From: Pseudocercospora fijiensis CIRAD86
Lineage: Eukaryota; Ascomycota; Dothideomycetes; Mycosphaerellales; Mycosphaerellaceae
Reading direction: 5' to 3'
DNA length: 64,000 nt
Assembly (NCBI RefSeq): GCF_000340215.1
Contig: NW_006921535.1
Location: 3,582,596-3,646,595, forward strand
The position numbers and the translations under genes were made by a program. The first letter of the stretch is position 1, and each line of letters starts with the position of its first letter. This document shows, piece after piece, positions 38,997 through 50,425 of this stretch. The notes below the pieces were generated by a model. That model saw nothing but the letters and a program-made list of their open reading frames with translations, was not told where the DNA came from and ran no database searches.

Positions 38997-41900
38997 TAAT
39001 ACTAAAAAGTAATATTAATCCGGAACGCGTTATAGATATTAGAAAGCACTATTTAGAAACGCTTACAGCGAGCACTATTAGGAACGCTTACAGCAAGATA
39101 GTCTTAAATATCTATAGTAACTACTTCCGGAATATGCCTATAGTAATTACTATCCGGAATACCTATAGCGAGTACTATTCGAAATATCTATAGTAAGTAG
39201 TTCTTTCCGAGTTAGAACGCTTATAGTAAGTACTACCCACAAGGCGTATAGTAAGTACTACCTATAAGGCGGATACTAAGTCTAATCTAAAACGCCTATA
39301 GTAATTTTAATCTAAAACACTTATAGGGATTCTTATTTAGAACGCTTATAATACTAAGTACTATTCGGAACGCGTATAGTAAGTCTAATCCGGAGCGCTA
39401 ACAGTTAGCACCACTATCCATAACGCCTATACTAAGTTTTATTTAGAACGCGCTATATAGTAATTCTAATCCGAAACGCTTATACTAAGTCTTATCCGGA
39501 ACGCGTATAGTAAGTACTATCCGGAACGCGTATAGTAGGTCTAATTCGGAACGGTAATAGTAAGCACTATTACGAACGCTTACAGTAAGCAGTACTTTCC
39601 AAAATACCTATAGTAAGTACTATTTAAAATACTTATAGCAAGTTATATCCGAAACGCTTATAGTAAATACTACTAAAAACGCCTATAGCGAGTAGTAATA
39701 TTCGAAACGCCTATAGCGGTAACTATCTAAGATATCTATAGCGAGTAGTACTATCCGGAACGCGTAGAACAAGCCTTATTTTAAACGCTTAGTATAGTTA
39801 GTTCTATATAAACCGGAACGCGTATAGCAAGTCTAATCCGAAACGCTTATAGGTATTCGAACTGCTTATAGCGAGCGCTAAGTACCCTATATAACGCCTA
39901 CTACGAGTACCTTATAAAACGCCTATAGCGAGTACTCTATAGAATACCTATAGCGAGTAGTACTATCCGGAACGCGTAGGATAAGCCTTATTTTAAACGC
40001 TTAGTATAGTTAGTCCTATATAGGCCGGAACGCGTATAGCAAGTCTAATTTAAAACGCTTATAGAAAGTCTTATCCGGAATATATATAGTAAGTCTAAGT
40101 GTAATCCGAAACTAAATACTTATATTAGGTACTACCCGGAAGGCCTAAAGCGAGTAGTACTATCCGGAACGCTTATAGCAAATACTATCTAAAACGCCTA
40201 TAGCTAAATAGTATTCGAACTATTTATAGCAAGTACCCTATATAACGCCTACTACGAGTGCCCTAAAAAACGCCTATAGCGAGCCGGAATGCGCCAATAG
40301 TAATTGCTATCCGGAATACCTATAGCGAGTACTATTCGAAATATCTATAGTAAGTAGTTCTTTCCGAGTTGGAACACTTATAGCAAGTACTGCCTACAAG
40401 GCGTATAGTAAGTCTAATTCAAAACGCTTATAGCAACTTTAATCGAAAACAACTATAGGAATTCTAATTTGGAACGCTTATAATACTAAGTACTATTCGG
40501 AACGCGTATAGTAAGTCTAATCCGGAGCGCTAACAGTTAGTACTACTATCTATAACGCCTATACTAAGTTTTATTTAGAACGCGCTATATAGTAACTCTA
40601 ATACGGATCGCCTATACTAAGTCTTATCCGAAACGCGTATAGTAAGTACTATCCGAAACGCGTATAGTAAGTCTAATATAGAACGCTAATAGTAAGTACT
40701 ACTAAGAACGCCTATAGCAAGTAGTACTTTCTAAAATACCTATAGTAAGTACTATTTAGAATACTTATAGCAAGTTATATCTGAAACGCCTATAGTAAAT
40801 GCTACTAAAAACGCTTATAGCGAGTAGTATTATTCGAAACGCTTATAGCGGTAACTATCCGAGATATCTATAGCGAGTAGCACTATCCGGAACGCCTATA
40901 GCAAATACTATCTAAAACGCCTATAGGCTATAGTAAATAGCATTAGAACTACTTTTAGCGGACACCCTATATAACGCCTACTACGAGTACCTTATAAAAC
41001 GCCTATAGCGAGCACTCTATAGAACACCTATAGCGAGTAGTACTATACGGAACGCGTAGGAGTCGGTAGGACAAGCCTTATTTTAAACGCTTAGTATAGT
41101 TAGTCCTATATAAACCGGAACGCGTATACTAAGTCTAATCTAAAACGCTTATAGAAAGTCTTATCCGGAATGTATAAATTAAGTCTAAGTCTAATCCGAA
41201 ACTAAATACTTATATTAAGCACTGTCCGGAAGGCCTATAGGCTAAGACTATAGCGAGCAGCACTATCCGGAACGCTTATAGTAAGTACTATCTAAAACGC
41301 CTATAGTTAAACAGCATTCGAACTATCTATAGCGAGTACCCTATATAACGCCTACTCTAAGTACCCTATAGAACGCCTATAGCGAGTACTCTATAGAACA
41401 TCTATAGCGAGCAGTACTATCCGGAACGCGTAGAATAAGCTAACTGTTACTAACAACGCCTATAGTAAGGCTAACTTAGAGCACTTATAATAGTAAGTAC
41501 TATTCGGAACGCGTATAGTAAGTCTAATCCAGAGCGCTAACAGTTAGCACTACTATCTAAAACGCCTATACTAAGTTCTATTTAGAACGCGCTATATAGC
41601 AATTTTAATCCGAAACGCTTATACTAAGTCTTATCCGGAACGCGTAGAGTAAGTACTATCCGGAACGTATATAGCAAGTCTAATTCGGAACGCTAATAGT
41701 AAGTACTACTAAGAACGCTTAAAGCAAGTAGTACTATCTAAAATACCTATAGCAAGTGCTATTTAGAATACCTATAGTAGGTCTAATCCAAAACGCCCGA
41801 AACGCCTATAGCAAATACTGCTAAAAACGCTTATAGCGAGTAGTAATATTCGAAACGCTTATAGCGATAATTATCCGAGATATCTTTAGCGAGTAGTACT

Positions 41901-44113
41901 TTCCGGAACGCTTATAGTAGATACTATCTAAAACGCCTATAGTTACTAAATAGTATTCGAACTACTTATAGCGAGTACCTTATATAACGCCTACTGCGAG
42001 TACCTTATAAAACGCCTATAGCGAGTACTCTATAGAATATCTATAGCGAGTAGTACTATCCGAAACGCGTAGGCTAAGCCTTTCGAGCATACCGCCTCGA
42101 GCAAATACCGCCGGATTAGGTATAAACGACCGATATAGCATCGGAAATAATACTATCGTAGCCTTACGATATATACTACGACTCCTACAATCTCCGAACC
42201 GCTTACGAACTATATACTACGACTCCTATAATCTCCGAACCGCTCGTAAACTAAGAAATTTTAAAGTTCCTCGGCTATAGCTAAGTAGAGTCGGCTTTTA
42301 GCTTATTTTAAGCCGTAGTAAGCCTAAAGGGGCCGTAAGTACCCTATAAAACGCCTATAGCGAGTACTCTATAGAATACCTATAGCGAGTAGTACTATCC
42401 GGAACGCGTAGGACAAGCTAACTACTATCTATAACGCCTATAGAAAGTCTAATTTAGAACGTTTATAATAGTAACTTAGTAAGTACTATTCGGAACGCGT
42501 ATAGCAAGTCTAATCCGGAGCGCTAATAGTTAGTACTACTATCTATAACGCTTATACCAAGTTCTATTTAGAACGCGCTATATAGCAATTCTAATCCGAA
42601 ACGCCTATACTAAGTCTTATCCGAAACGCGTAGAGTAAGTACTATCCGGAACGCGTATAGTAGGTCTAATTTAGAACGGTAATAGTAAGTACTATTACGA
42701 ACGCTTATAGTAAGTAGTACTTTCTAAAATACCTATAGTAAGTACTATTTAGAATACTTATAGCAAGTTATATCCAAAACGCTTATAGTAAATACTACTA
42801 AAAACGCCTATAGCGAGTAGTAATATTCGAAACGCCTATAGCGGTAACTATCTAAGATATCTATAGCGAGTAGTACTATCCGGAACGCGTAGGACAAGCC
42901 TTATTTTAAACGCTTAGTATAGTTCGTCCTATATAAACCGGAACGCGTATAGCAAGTCTAATAATCTAATCCGAAACGCCTACAGAATGTCTTGTCCGGA
43001 ATGTATAAAGTAAGTCTAAGTCTAATCCGAAACTAAATACTTATACGAAGCACTATCCGGAAGGCCTATAGCGAGTAGTACTATCCGGAACGCTTATAGC
43101 AAATACTATCTAAAACGCCTATAGTTAAATAGCATTCGAACTATCTATAGCGAGTACCCTATATAACGCCTATAGCGAGTACTCTATAGAATATCTATAG
43201 CGAGTAGTACTATCCGGAACGCGTAGGATAAGCCAACTATTATCTATAACGCCTATAATAGGTCTAATTCAGAACGCTTATAATACTAAGTACTATTTAG
43301 AACGCGTATAGTAAGTCTAATAACTCTAATCCGGAGCGCTAATAGTTAGTACTACTGTCTATAACGCCTATACTAAGTTTTATTTAGAACGCACTATATA
43401 GCAATTATAATCCGAAACGCTTGTACTAAGTCTTATCCGGAACGCGTAGAGGAAGTCTATCCGGAACGCAAATAGCAAGTACTATTAGGAACGCTTATAG
43501 CAAGTAGGACTATCTAAAATACCTATAGTAAGTCCTATTTAGAATACTTATAGCAAGTCTAATCCGAAACGCTTATAGTAAATACTACTAAAAACGCTTA
43601 TAGCGAGTAGTAATATTCGAAACGCTTATAGCGGCAACTGTCCGAGATAGCTATAGCGAGTAGTCCTATCCGAAACGCTTATAGTAAATACTATCTAAAA
43701 CGCCTATAGTTAAATAGGATTCGAACTATTTATAGCGAGTACCTTATCTAACGCCTACTATAAGTACCCTATAAAACGCCTATAGCGAGTAGTACTATCC
43801 GGAACGCGTAGGATAAGCCTTTCGAGCCTACCGCTCCGAGTAAATACCGCCGGATTAGACGCGAACGATACCGCCTCGAGTAAAAAATGCCGCTAGATTA
43901 GGCGTAAACGACGGAGACGGCCTCGGAAACACTGCTATCGCGGCGCCGGAGCGTTATAGTCGATACCGCGACTCCTACGCCCTCCGGACTGCTCGAGAAT
44001 CGAGAAATTTTAAAGTTCCTCGCCGCCGACCAATCAGAGTCGGCTTTTCGGTCGTTTTGAGCCGCACTAAGCCTAAAGGGGCCCCAACTTTTGTTGAGTT
44101 GTCATATTATTGA
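38997..44113 (-). mobile_element. Non-autonomous Helitron copy B, lacking its 3' end
   Basis: On the - strand the copy starts TCAATAATATGACAACTCAAC at 44113 with A before it, followed by the GTTGGGGCCCC head. It runs in the same order as copy L, including the shortened second head (about 42070-42340), and stops after CTTTTTAGTATTA at 38997, where copy A begins. The matching point in copy L is 28584, so 123 bp of 3' end with the hairpin and CTAG are missing. The length to that point is 5117 bp, against 5118 bp in copy L. The interior is the ~25-bp minisatellite. Confidence 0.78.
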
Positions 44114-44358
44114 TTGTAGCGAGAGCATTGGAGAAAATTGACATCGGTGGTGTTGACGATGTAATTAATGAGAGAAGGAGGCACAAAGAAGGCCTCCAAG
44201 ACGCCGTGACCACATCTGCCAAGCCCGCAATCGCGTCTGCAGGCGAGCGGACGGATCGTAGAATAAGAAACGCTATGGACTTTGGGCCACATAGCGGACC
44301 GAGGCAACAGTGTCAGCATATGCGAAGCGAATTATGTACGAGGTAAGCTGTTCTTCAT
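44114..44358. other. Host flank next to the Helitron; no gene seen
   Basis: Base composition returns to normal immediately after 44113, with CA and TG dinucleotides common again. I see no gene in these 245 bases. They would originally have joined directly to 35291. Confidence 0.5.
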
Positions 44359-44755
44359 TTAAACCAGAGGCTTCTTGCGGTCATACGCGCTGGTCACATT
44401 GTACACGTCACCATCTCGTTGGTGTAGGGACTGTTGGCGCATCTTAGCATTGAGCTGCATACATGTCGTCGCACTTAACATGTGGAAATCAGCTTCTGTC
44501 AAGATGTTTCGGTCCACAGCCCTCCTGATACCGTCGAGGGTCGTAGCAGCCTCACGTTTGACGTGGAGGAATAGTGAAGGATAGCACATTGATCGTAAAG
44601 CGTCTTTGAGAAGAACTTAGGCATCATAAGAAGCCCAAGCGTTTCCTGCAAGACCGTCGAACGTATACTCATAAAGACGAGATTAGCGACGAGTTCATAT
44701 GTCCTTTCACTCTCCTTCCAGAGCTGGACATGGCGTTCATTCTTTGACGAATATG
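44359..44755 (-). pseudogene. Possible gene fragment of unknown family, frameshifted
   Basis: On the - strand one frame reads NERHVQLWKESERTYELVAN then LQETLGLLMMPKFFSKTLYDQ down to about 44590. The frame then shifts by one base and continues YPSLFLHVKREAATTLDGIR, VDRNILTEADFHML and QQSLHQRDGDVYNV to a stop at 44359. Both parts have protein-like composition and no plausible intron joins them. I read this as a decayed gene end, but it could be chance. I do not recognise a family. Confidence 0.3.
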
Positions 44756-44879
44756 CGGGCTGATATGTGTGTGTTTTCGGTCGCCTGGCGAAGGCGGCGG
44801 AAGCGATGAGGCAATCCTCGGTGTCAGCTGCATCTGCTGGACGGAATCAAGTCATTCATCGCAGGTCCGGAACATGCCT

Positions 44880-46223
44880 TCACTTGCCGAAAAAGCTTGT
44901 GATCTTGGCGTTGCCGCCTTTCGTCGGGGTTTTCGCTACCGTGCTGTTCGTTGTAGCACTTCTAGTCTTCTTGCCGCCGGTACTCTTGGCGGCTGAGCTC
45001 GGTGTCGAGGAAGGATGCTCTGTTTTGATGGCTTTCTTGGGAGGGCTTTCGGCAGCATTGATGAGTGACTGATTGTCGATCTCAGACATCTCGCGCTTTA
45101 TACCCTTCTCGATCTGCTGATCAGCAGCTTTAATGATGTCTTGATCACCTAGTTCTGCCGTCTCTTTCTTAATGCGCCGAGACAGGTCTTCGTCGCTTTC
45201 ATTCTTTGGTTTTGGAAGTGGAGTGTTATCCTCGGTGTTTTCGACTTTGGCGGTCGTATCTTGATGCTGTTCGAGCTTGAAGTCGTCCATACGAGCAGCC
45301 TCATTCTTTGCGGCGACTTCATGGGCAGTGGCACGCTGAGTGCCGAAGAAATTGGCAATATTCTTCTTGTTTTCCTTGCTGTCGATGGGTATGACGAATG
45401 CCGGACTATTGTTGCCCACTTTTCCGACAGCCTTGTCGACGGGATAGCATTCTAGCTCTCCTTCGAATGGCTTCAGAATGCTCTGCAGCTCCTTCGACCA
45501 ACCAATGTTATTCGGGTCCAGCCACATTCTCATTGCATGACTTCCAGGCTCGAGAATCACCGGCATGCGATCATGAAGAAACTTGAGTTGCTTGTTAGAG
45601 TCTGTTGTGATGATGGTATAGGTGTAGAGCTTCTCTTCGCTGCCTTCGTATTGGACCATGTCCCACAAGCCAGCAAATGCCATCAGCTGTCCGTCCTTAC
45701 GCTTCATGAAGTGTGGGATCTTCTCTTTGCCGTTGTTCTTCTTCAACCACTCATAGAAGCCCTCTGCGACAACGATACACCGCTTGCGCTGCTTCATGGT
45801 GTTCCACATGCCTCGGTTCTCGATCAAGCTGTCGTCGCGGCAATTGATGGTTCTCATTTGACTGCCATAGTCTGGAGGCCGCTTGGTCCAGAAAGGCACA
45901 AGACCCCATTTTGCGGCCTGCAGTTTGTACTTGATCTCCTGGGTCGCTCTGCCATCGACGGCCTGTGGCGTCAAGGAGAGCTTGGCCTTCTTCGGAGAGG
46001 GTTCGCCGTTCTTGCTCTGAGCATCCTCATCTTCGTTCTCGCCTGCTCCGCGATCGCTAGTCTGGGCTCGATAGATCAGTCCATGGTAGCCAGGAGCGAA
46101 GTTGTAGCTTTGCCGCAGTTGCGGGTTGTCGTCGTCCGGCGCATCATCGACTGGCATGTTCTGGTCTGCAAGATGCCGCCGGACTTCAGACGGCCGCATA
46201 TGCAGCACGTATCGTCCGCACAT
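44880..46223 (-). CDS. SRAP-domain protein (HMCES/YMR114C-type abasic-site crosslinker)
   Basis: A 447-aa, intron-free ORF. Proteins with this domain bind abasic sites in single-stranded DNA and form a covalent link through Cys2, shielding the lesion at replication forks. Seen here: MCGRYVLH with Cys2; SYNFAPG with Asn41; KWGLVPFW; VVAEGFYEW with Glu154; HDRMPVIL with His217. These are the residues the family needs. The domain spans about residues 2-300, with a fungal insert (55-95) holding the basic patch SPKKAKLS. The tail (300-447) is disordered and contains a 24-residue repeat carrying IKKE, IKRE and IKTE at 351, 375 and 399 (possible SUMO sites). It ends NAKITSFFGK, which resembles a PCNA-interacting PIP box with Asn in place of Gln. 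Transcribed divergently from the Mgr3-like gene. Confidence 0.93.
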   Translation of the reverse strand: MCGRYVLHMRPSEVRRHLADQNMPVDDAPDDDNPQLRQSYNFAPGYHGLIYRAQTSDRGAGENEDEDAQSKNGEPSPKKAKLSLTPQAVDGRATQEIKYKLQAAKWGLVPFWTKRPPDYGSQMRTINCRDDSLIENRGMWNTMKQRKRCIVVAEGFYEWLKKNNGKEKIPHFMKRKDGQLMAFAGLWDMVQYEGSEEKLYTYTIITTDSNKQLKFLHDRMPVILEPGSHAMRMWLDPNNIGWSKELQSILKPFEGELECYPVDKAVGKVGNNSPAFVIPIDSKENKKNIANFFGTQRATAHEVAAKNEAARMDDFKLEQHQDTTAKVENTEDNTPLPKPKNESDEDLSRRIKKETAELGDQDIIKAADQQIEKGIKREMSEIDNQSLINAAESPPKKAIKTEHPSSTPSSAAKSTGGKKTRSATTNSTVAKTPTKGGNAKITSFFGK

Positions 46224-46427
46224 GGTGAGTGAATGTGCCCAGAGGTGGGCTCTCGTCTCGGCCTCACATTACATGTTATGGTCAGAGGGTAAATGTAGCG
46301 AGCTCGACGCGAAAGCGCGTTGACGGTGTCGTCATTCAATGCGGCCAGGATCTGGGGAAGCAGCTCGTTCAAAAATTGATGGCGAGCATCCCAAAAGCAT
46401 TCTGACATCTCATTCTCATACATCGAC
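46224..46427. promoter_or_regulatory. Shared divergent promoter of the SRAP and Mgr3-like genes
   Basis: Only 204 bp separate the two start codons, so both genes must draw on one short bidirectional region. No clear TATA box or known binding motif stands out. Confidence 0.6.
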
Positions 46428-47723
46428 ATGTCCGCAAGACCGATGGCGCTGCCAATACGGCAAGCAGTCAGACACGCCTCTACAACGTCAAGACGGATAC
46501 ACACGCTACCACACCGACCTGTTCGACCACAACAGGCACTCCGTCGAACACCAACACAATGCCTCACCCAGCGCCGATTCGCAGCCTCCTTCACAGAGAA
46601 AGCCAGAAACCTCGCCAAAGCCAACCCATTCAGCGTAACATTGGCCGCAGTAGCAATCCTAGTAGGAGCCGGCAGTGTCCTTTATGCCAACTACCTGTAT
46701 CAAAACTACATCATCGCATCATTTCACAAATTCCCCGAAGAAGTCGCAAAGAAGCTTCGACGAGCATTGTACTACACCAACATCGATCTCCAACCAAAGG
46801 AAGCCCTGAAATACTACAAGCAAGCATTAAAAGTGGCAGAAGATATCCAGATGGACCCTTTCAGTGATGAGATTATTGGCGTTAAGATTCAGATGGCGAA
46901 GCTGTTGGAGGATGTTAATCATTGGGGAAAGGCGATTGAAGTACTGGAGAGGACGCGTGCGGACAATTTGGCCTGGCTGGAGCAGTATGGTGTTCTAGAG
47001 CGAAATAAAGCGAGAAGGACGAGTGTGCTTGCAAAGACTGTTGGAATTTCGGTCAAGTTGGGAGAGCTTTACGGTCATCCGTCCATTTACGATCGAGAGA
47101 TGGCGCAAGAGCGATTGGTCTGGGCTGTGGAGACAGTCTTGAAAGAGCAGCGGCGTAGGATCAACGAGAACGTAAAAGAGGAAGAGGAAGGGAAATGGAT
47201 GAGCAACGACGAAATTGGAGGCGCGTTGGAAGCGCTGGCACACAGCTACGAAGCAAAGGATCAGCATTACCTCGCAGCGCCGCTGTTCTTGCAGGCTTTG
47301 AGCCTACATCCAACGAACAGCTGTCATCAGGTGGTTCTGATGAACAACCTAGCATCCAGCCTAGCCCAGCAGTCACCTCGTGCCGCACGCGAGGCTCAAG
47401 CATACGCAAGCTCGAAGAACATCTCGGAGCGGCCGACAGGACCTGCTGCCACCCAGGAGAGCATGATCGACAATGCGAAGCTATGGGCTCAGAAGGCCAT
47501 TGATGTCGCCGCTGGCATACAACCGCCCGAGCGAAACGAGGAATGTGACATCGGCTGTGCCGTCGCAACTCACAACCTGGGTGAATTCGCCGAGATGAGC
47601 AAGGATATAGGGCTGGCGGAGAGGCGGTACAAAGAAGCCATCAGCATATCGCGTGCCATTGGGTTCGAAGAGGGTGTCGAGCAGAGCAGTGCTCGTTTGC
47701 GACAGCTCGCGAAGGCTGCGTAA
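46428..47723 (+). CDS. Mgr3-like mitochondrial TPR protein (i-AAA protease adaptor)
   Basis: A 431-aa ORF without introns. Mgr3 in yeast sits in the mitochondrial inner membrane and helps the i-AAA protease (Yme1) receive substrates. Residues 1-50 are rich in Arg, Ser, Thr and Gln and lack acidic residues, as in a mitochondrial presequence. Residues about 69-91 (SVTLAAVAILVGAGSVLYANYLY) form one membrane segment. The block FHKFPEEVAKKLRRALYYTN follows, and the rest is helical TPR-type repeats (for example ALKYYKQALKVAED, LAAPLFLQALSLHP, AERRYKEAISISRAIG). Assignment rests on this architecture and on the neighbouring SRAP gene, since yeast YMR115W (MGR3) also lies next to YMR114C (SRAP). Confidence 0.8.
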   Translation: MSARPMALPIRQAVRHASTTSRRIHTLPHRPVRPQQALRRTPTQCLTQRRFAASFTEKARNLAKANPFSVTLAAVAILVGAGSVLYANYLYQNYIIASFHKFPEEVAKKLRRALYYTNIDLQPKEALKYYKQALKVAEDIQMDPFSDEIIGVKIQMAKLLEDVNHWGKAIEVLERTRADNLAWLEQYGVLERNKARRTSVLAKTVGISVKLGELYGHPSIYDREMAQERLVWAVETVLKEQRRRINENVKEEEEGKWMSNDEIGGALEALAHSYEAKDQHYLAAPLFLQALSLHPTNSCHQVVLMNNLASSLAQQSPRAAREAQAYASSKNISERPTGPAATQESMIDNAKLWAQKAIDVAAGIQPPERNEECDIGCAVATHNLGEFAEMSKDIGLAERRYKEAISISRAIGFEEGVEQSSARLRQLAKAA

Positions 47724-49180
47724 TGTGACCGCTAATCGATCATTCGGAAAACGAAATCTTTCACATCCGGACTCAGAGCACCATGACCGATATTCTGCTG
47801 CTGTCAGTCCGGTGTCCACATCGAGTCTGTGCATAATCCTCAAGGGTCAAGCACGGCGGCGCAATTTTTCCACAAATGTCATCCCTTTACTGACTATACC
47901 GGTTATGCTTGGCGAACATAAGTGGAGCAGAAAAGGTGGTTAATTGTGTGCACAGACAGAATTTGTACGAGCGCACAGGCAAAACTGGGGCAACTTGCAT
48001 GAACGATCTTGTTCGTCGAGTTTTGAAGGGGATGCATCGACAAGGTTGCCGAAACACGGTTTCCTGCAGGACATGATGATGATGATGAAGGTCCAGGCGT
48101 CATGCGTTTCGTCAGCACTTCATCTTCCGAGACCTTTCTCACGGTACTGTACAGAGGGCCCTGGTTCTCCTCTCTTGAGATATATATGCCGAGAGCAGCA
48201 GAAATGGCAGATTGGTGAAGCATATTCCTCCACTCTGCACCTACATCTACGACAAAAGACTGGGAGGGAGAGAGGGCCAAAGGAAGCTTCTTGCGTGCCC
48301 GCATCGGCGCGAGTCGGCAGCTTCCACAACCCCATGTGCAGCCGACTTGTGCCCGTTAGCCGCCCGTCATGATGCTCGAGCAGCGCGCAGAGATCACATG
48401 CTATGCCACGCGCATGCAGGAATTCGAATGACAGTAACGCAACAAATGTGTCTGTCACTGTCCGAGGCACTTGGTCCCATCCATGGTCTAGAATGGAATG
48501 CGATCAGTACAACTGGGGCGTAGCTGCAGCAGCGGCAGAGGAAAGCTGCGAAAGCTGCAGTATGTATGCGCTGGCTGGCGCCGAACTATCCTGTTCGTGA
48601 AGGATCATCCGGAACGTGTAGCCAACTCCAGGACCTTTCATCCGGAGGTGTCGGGTAGATGTTAGGTGTGCTATTGATACTGTTTCCTCCCTGCAGCTTC
48701 GTCTTGTGTGTATTCAGCCGCAACAGACTGGTCGCTCATCACTCGCTCTCCGAATGGCGTGACTGGTTTGTTCATTCGATCAAGTCAGCACATCACTTTA
48801 GGGCTTTCGCCGTTCGCCCCGAGACGATATCTTGCTCCAAGGCAGGGGAAACTGCCAATAAGAAAATTTATCGCGCTGAGGAGCCAATAGGCACCTTGCG
48901 CACTAGGTTTCCAGCCGTTTAGCATATGTAAGAAGCCGCGAATAGCGCCGTTTTAGCGGCGGAAAGTGAATAACCAGACCAACGGTTAATAAGAGGTTGC
49001 GCAGGCAGTTTGGCCGCTTGGCGACTAGCATGTGATAGGCACTATGCTAGCGGAGAGGAATTTGATAGAAGCCGAGGGCAGGGTTCAAGCCACTGCGCTA
49101 AGCGCTCCGCACACTCCTTCACTTAACCACCAACGGCCTAGTGCAGGGTCCAATTAGCGTATTTTCGATCATATGAGCGT

Positions 49181-49254
49181 GCACGGGTAACAGGTTGAGA
49201 CCAAGGTGTTACCCGTGCTTTTATTCACTTAATCCTTTACGCACGGGTAGCAGG
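49181..49254. repeat. 12-bp perfect inverted repeat plus a third partial copy
   Basis: GCACGGGTAACA at 49181-49192 pairs with TGTTACCCGTGC at 49207-49218 across a 14-base loop. GCACGGGTAGCAGG then recurs as a direct copy at 49241-49254. The hairpin is followed by CTTTTATT. It could be the remains of a small inverted-repeat element or a transcribed hairpin. A further 7-bp inverted repeat (CTAGCAT/ATGCTAG) lies near 49024-49050. Confidence 0.7.
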
Positions 49255-50425
49255 TTGGAGTTTATTCATATGCTAGTACACTAGCGCGAGCCACTTCCGC
49301 GTGCACGGAGCGCAACTGCCAATTCAAACCTACTGCGCAAGGTGCCTAATAGGCTTTCAGGGCAATGAGAAGCTGCAGCATATTATTATTCTCGTATTCC
49401 TTATGGACGATGGACGCCGCAGTATTTTGGGTTCACAGGCAAGTGATTGCCGCCCGTCGGCCCAACATCCGGCGCGCCGCTCGCGCGCTTCGAGATGTAC
49501 AGTAAGTAATCGGGAGGAATCGGTGCGTCCGGAAGATGTTGCAGCAGAATGTAGATAGGATGCGAACTTGCGAAATCCTAGGTCGGTGAGAGATAGGAGG
49601 ATCAAGGAAGCGATCATGATCCTTTGAGTTCTACAGCGTTTGGGGAGTGAAAGTGGGTGTCGCCCCGAACCTTGAGAAGGAAGGATTACCAGCGAATAGC
49701 GAGTTGTTGTCCCGCGGTCCGCGCCTAACCATTTTCACTCGGAAGTGCAGAGACGCGGTACATAGAAAGCTTGTAGGTAGCAGACCGTCATTCGCCTGTC
49801 GCAGTGTCGTCGATGATCGATCTATCGAATTCCAAATCCACCTGCGATACAGCCCGAAGGATGCTTTTGCTCCTTCCGGGTCTTCTGCACTTTCCAGATT
49901 GCAATATCTGAGTTTTGTGCGGGCGGGCATACTTCTCAACATTTCATGCGTGCCAGTGAAGGAAAAGCAGGCACAAGGCCACAGGCTCGCTCTGGCAGGC
50001 CTGGTGTGGTTGTTGACAAGCCGGGATGTCGTAATACAAGTTTCCGCTGGTTGAGTTTCGCTGCAGCATGCATTTCCCTCTCGTTCATGGTTTCTTGGTT
50101 CATGCATGGTGCACTGATTAAGAGCGTGATACAGACCTGGAACAATCATCAAGAATGCGTGTCGACAGACGAGTAATAGGTAATGGCATAGTGGCCATCT
50201 CGCAGCCGATGTCATCATCAAGCGGCATGTTTATCGGGTAGGCTGGGATGCGGGTCGGTCAGCGGCAGGTGGAGTTAGTGGATCGCATTTGCACACCCCG
50301 TGCCGGCACTTGGCAAGAGCATGCCCGTACTGCCGTGATGGACTACTAATTCTGAGAGGTTAAGCGGAATCATTCGAAACGCGTCTTATTAGAGCGCTTG
50401 CAAGTTTAACCCTTAACCGGCATCG

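Noticed and set aside
44110..45072. Short + strand open frames in this stretch as genes
   Set aside because: They lie opposite the SRAP gene and a better - strand candidate, and show no motif.
49075..49110. tRNA gene suggested by GGGTTCAAGCC
   Set aside because: Only a partial B-box match. I could not form a T-stem with matching acceptor and anticodon arms around it.
49631..50221. 196-codon open frame on the - strand as a gene
   Set aside because: Rich in Cys, His, Arg and Thr without domain-like order. A 135-codon frame overlaps it on the other strand, and there is no neighbouring splice structure.
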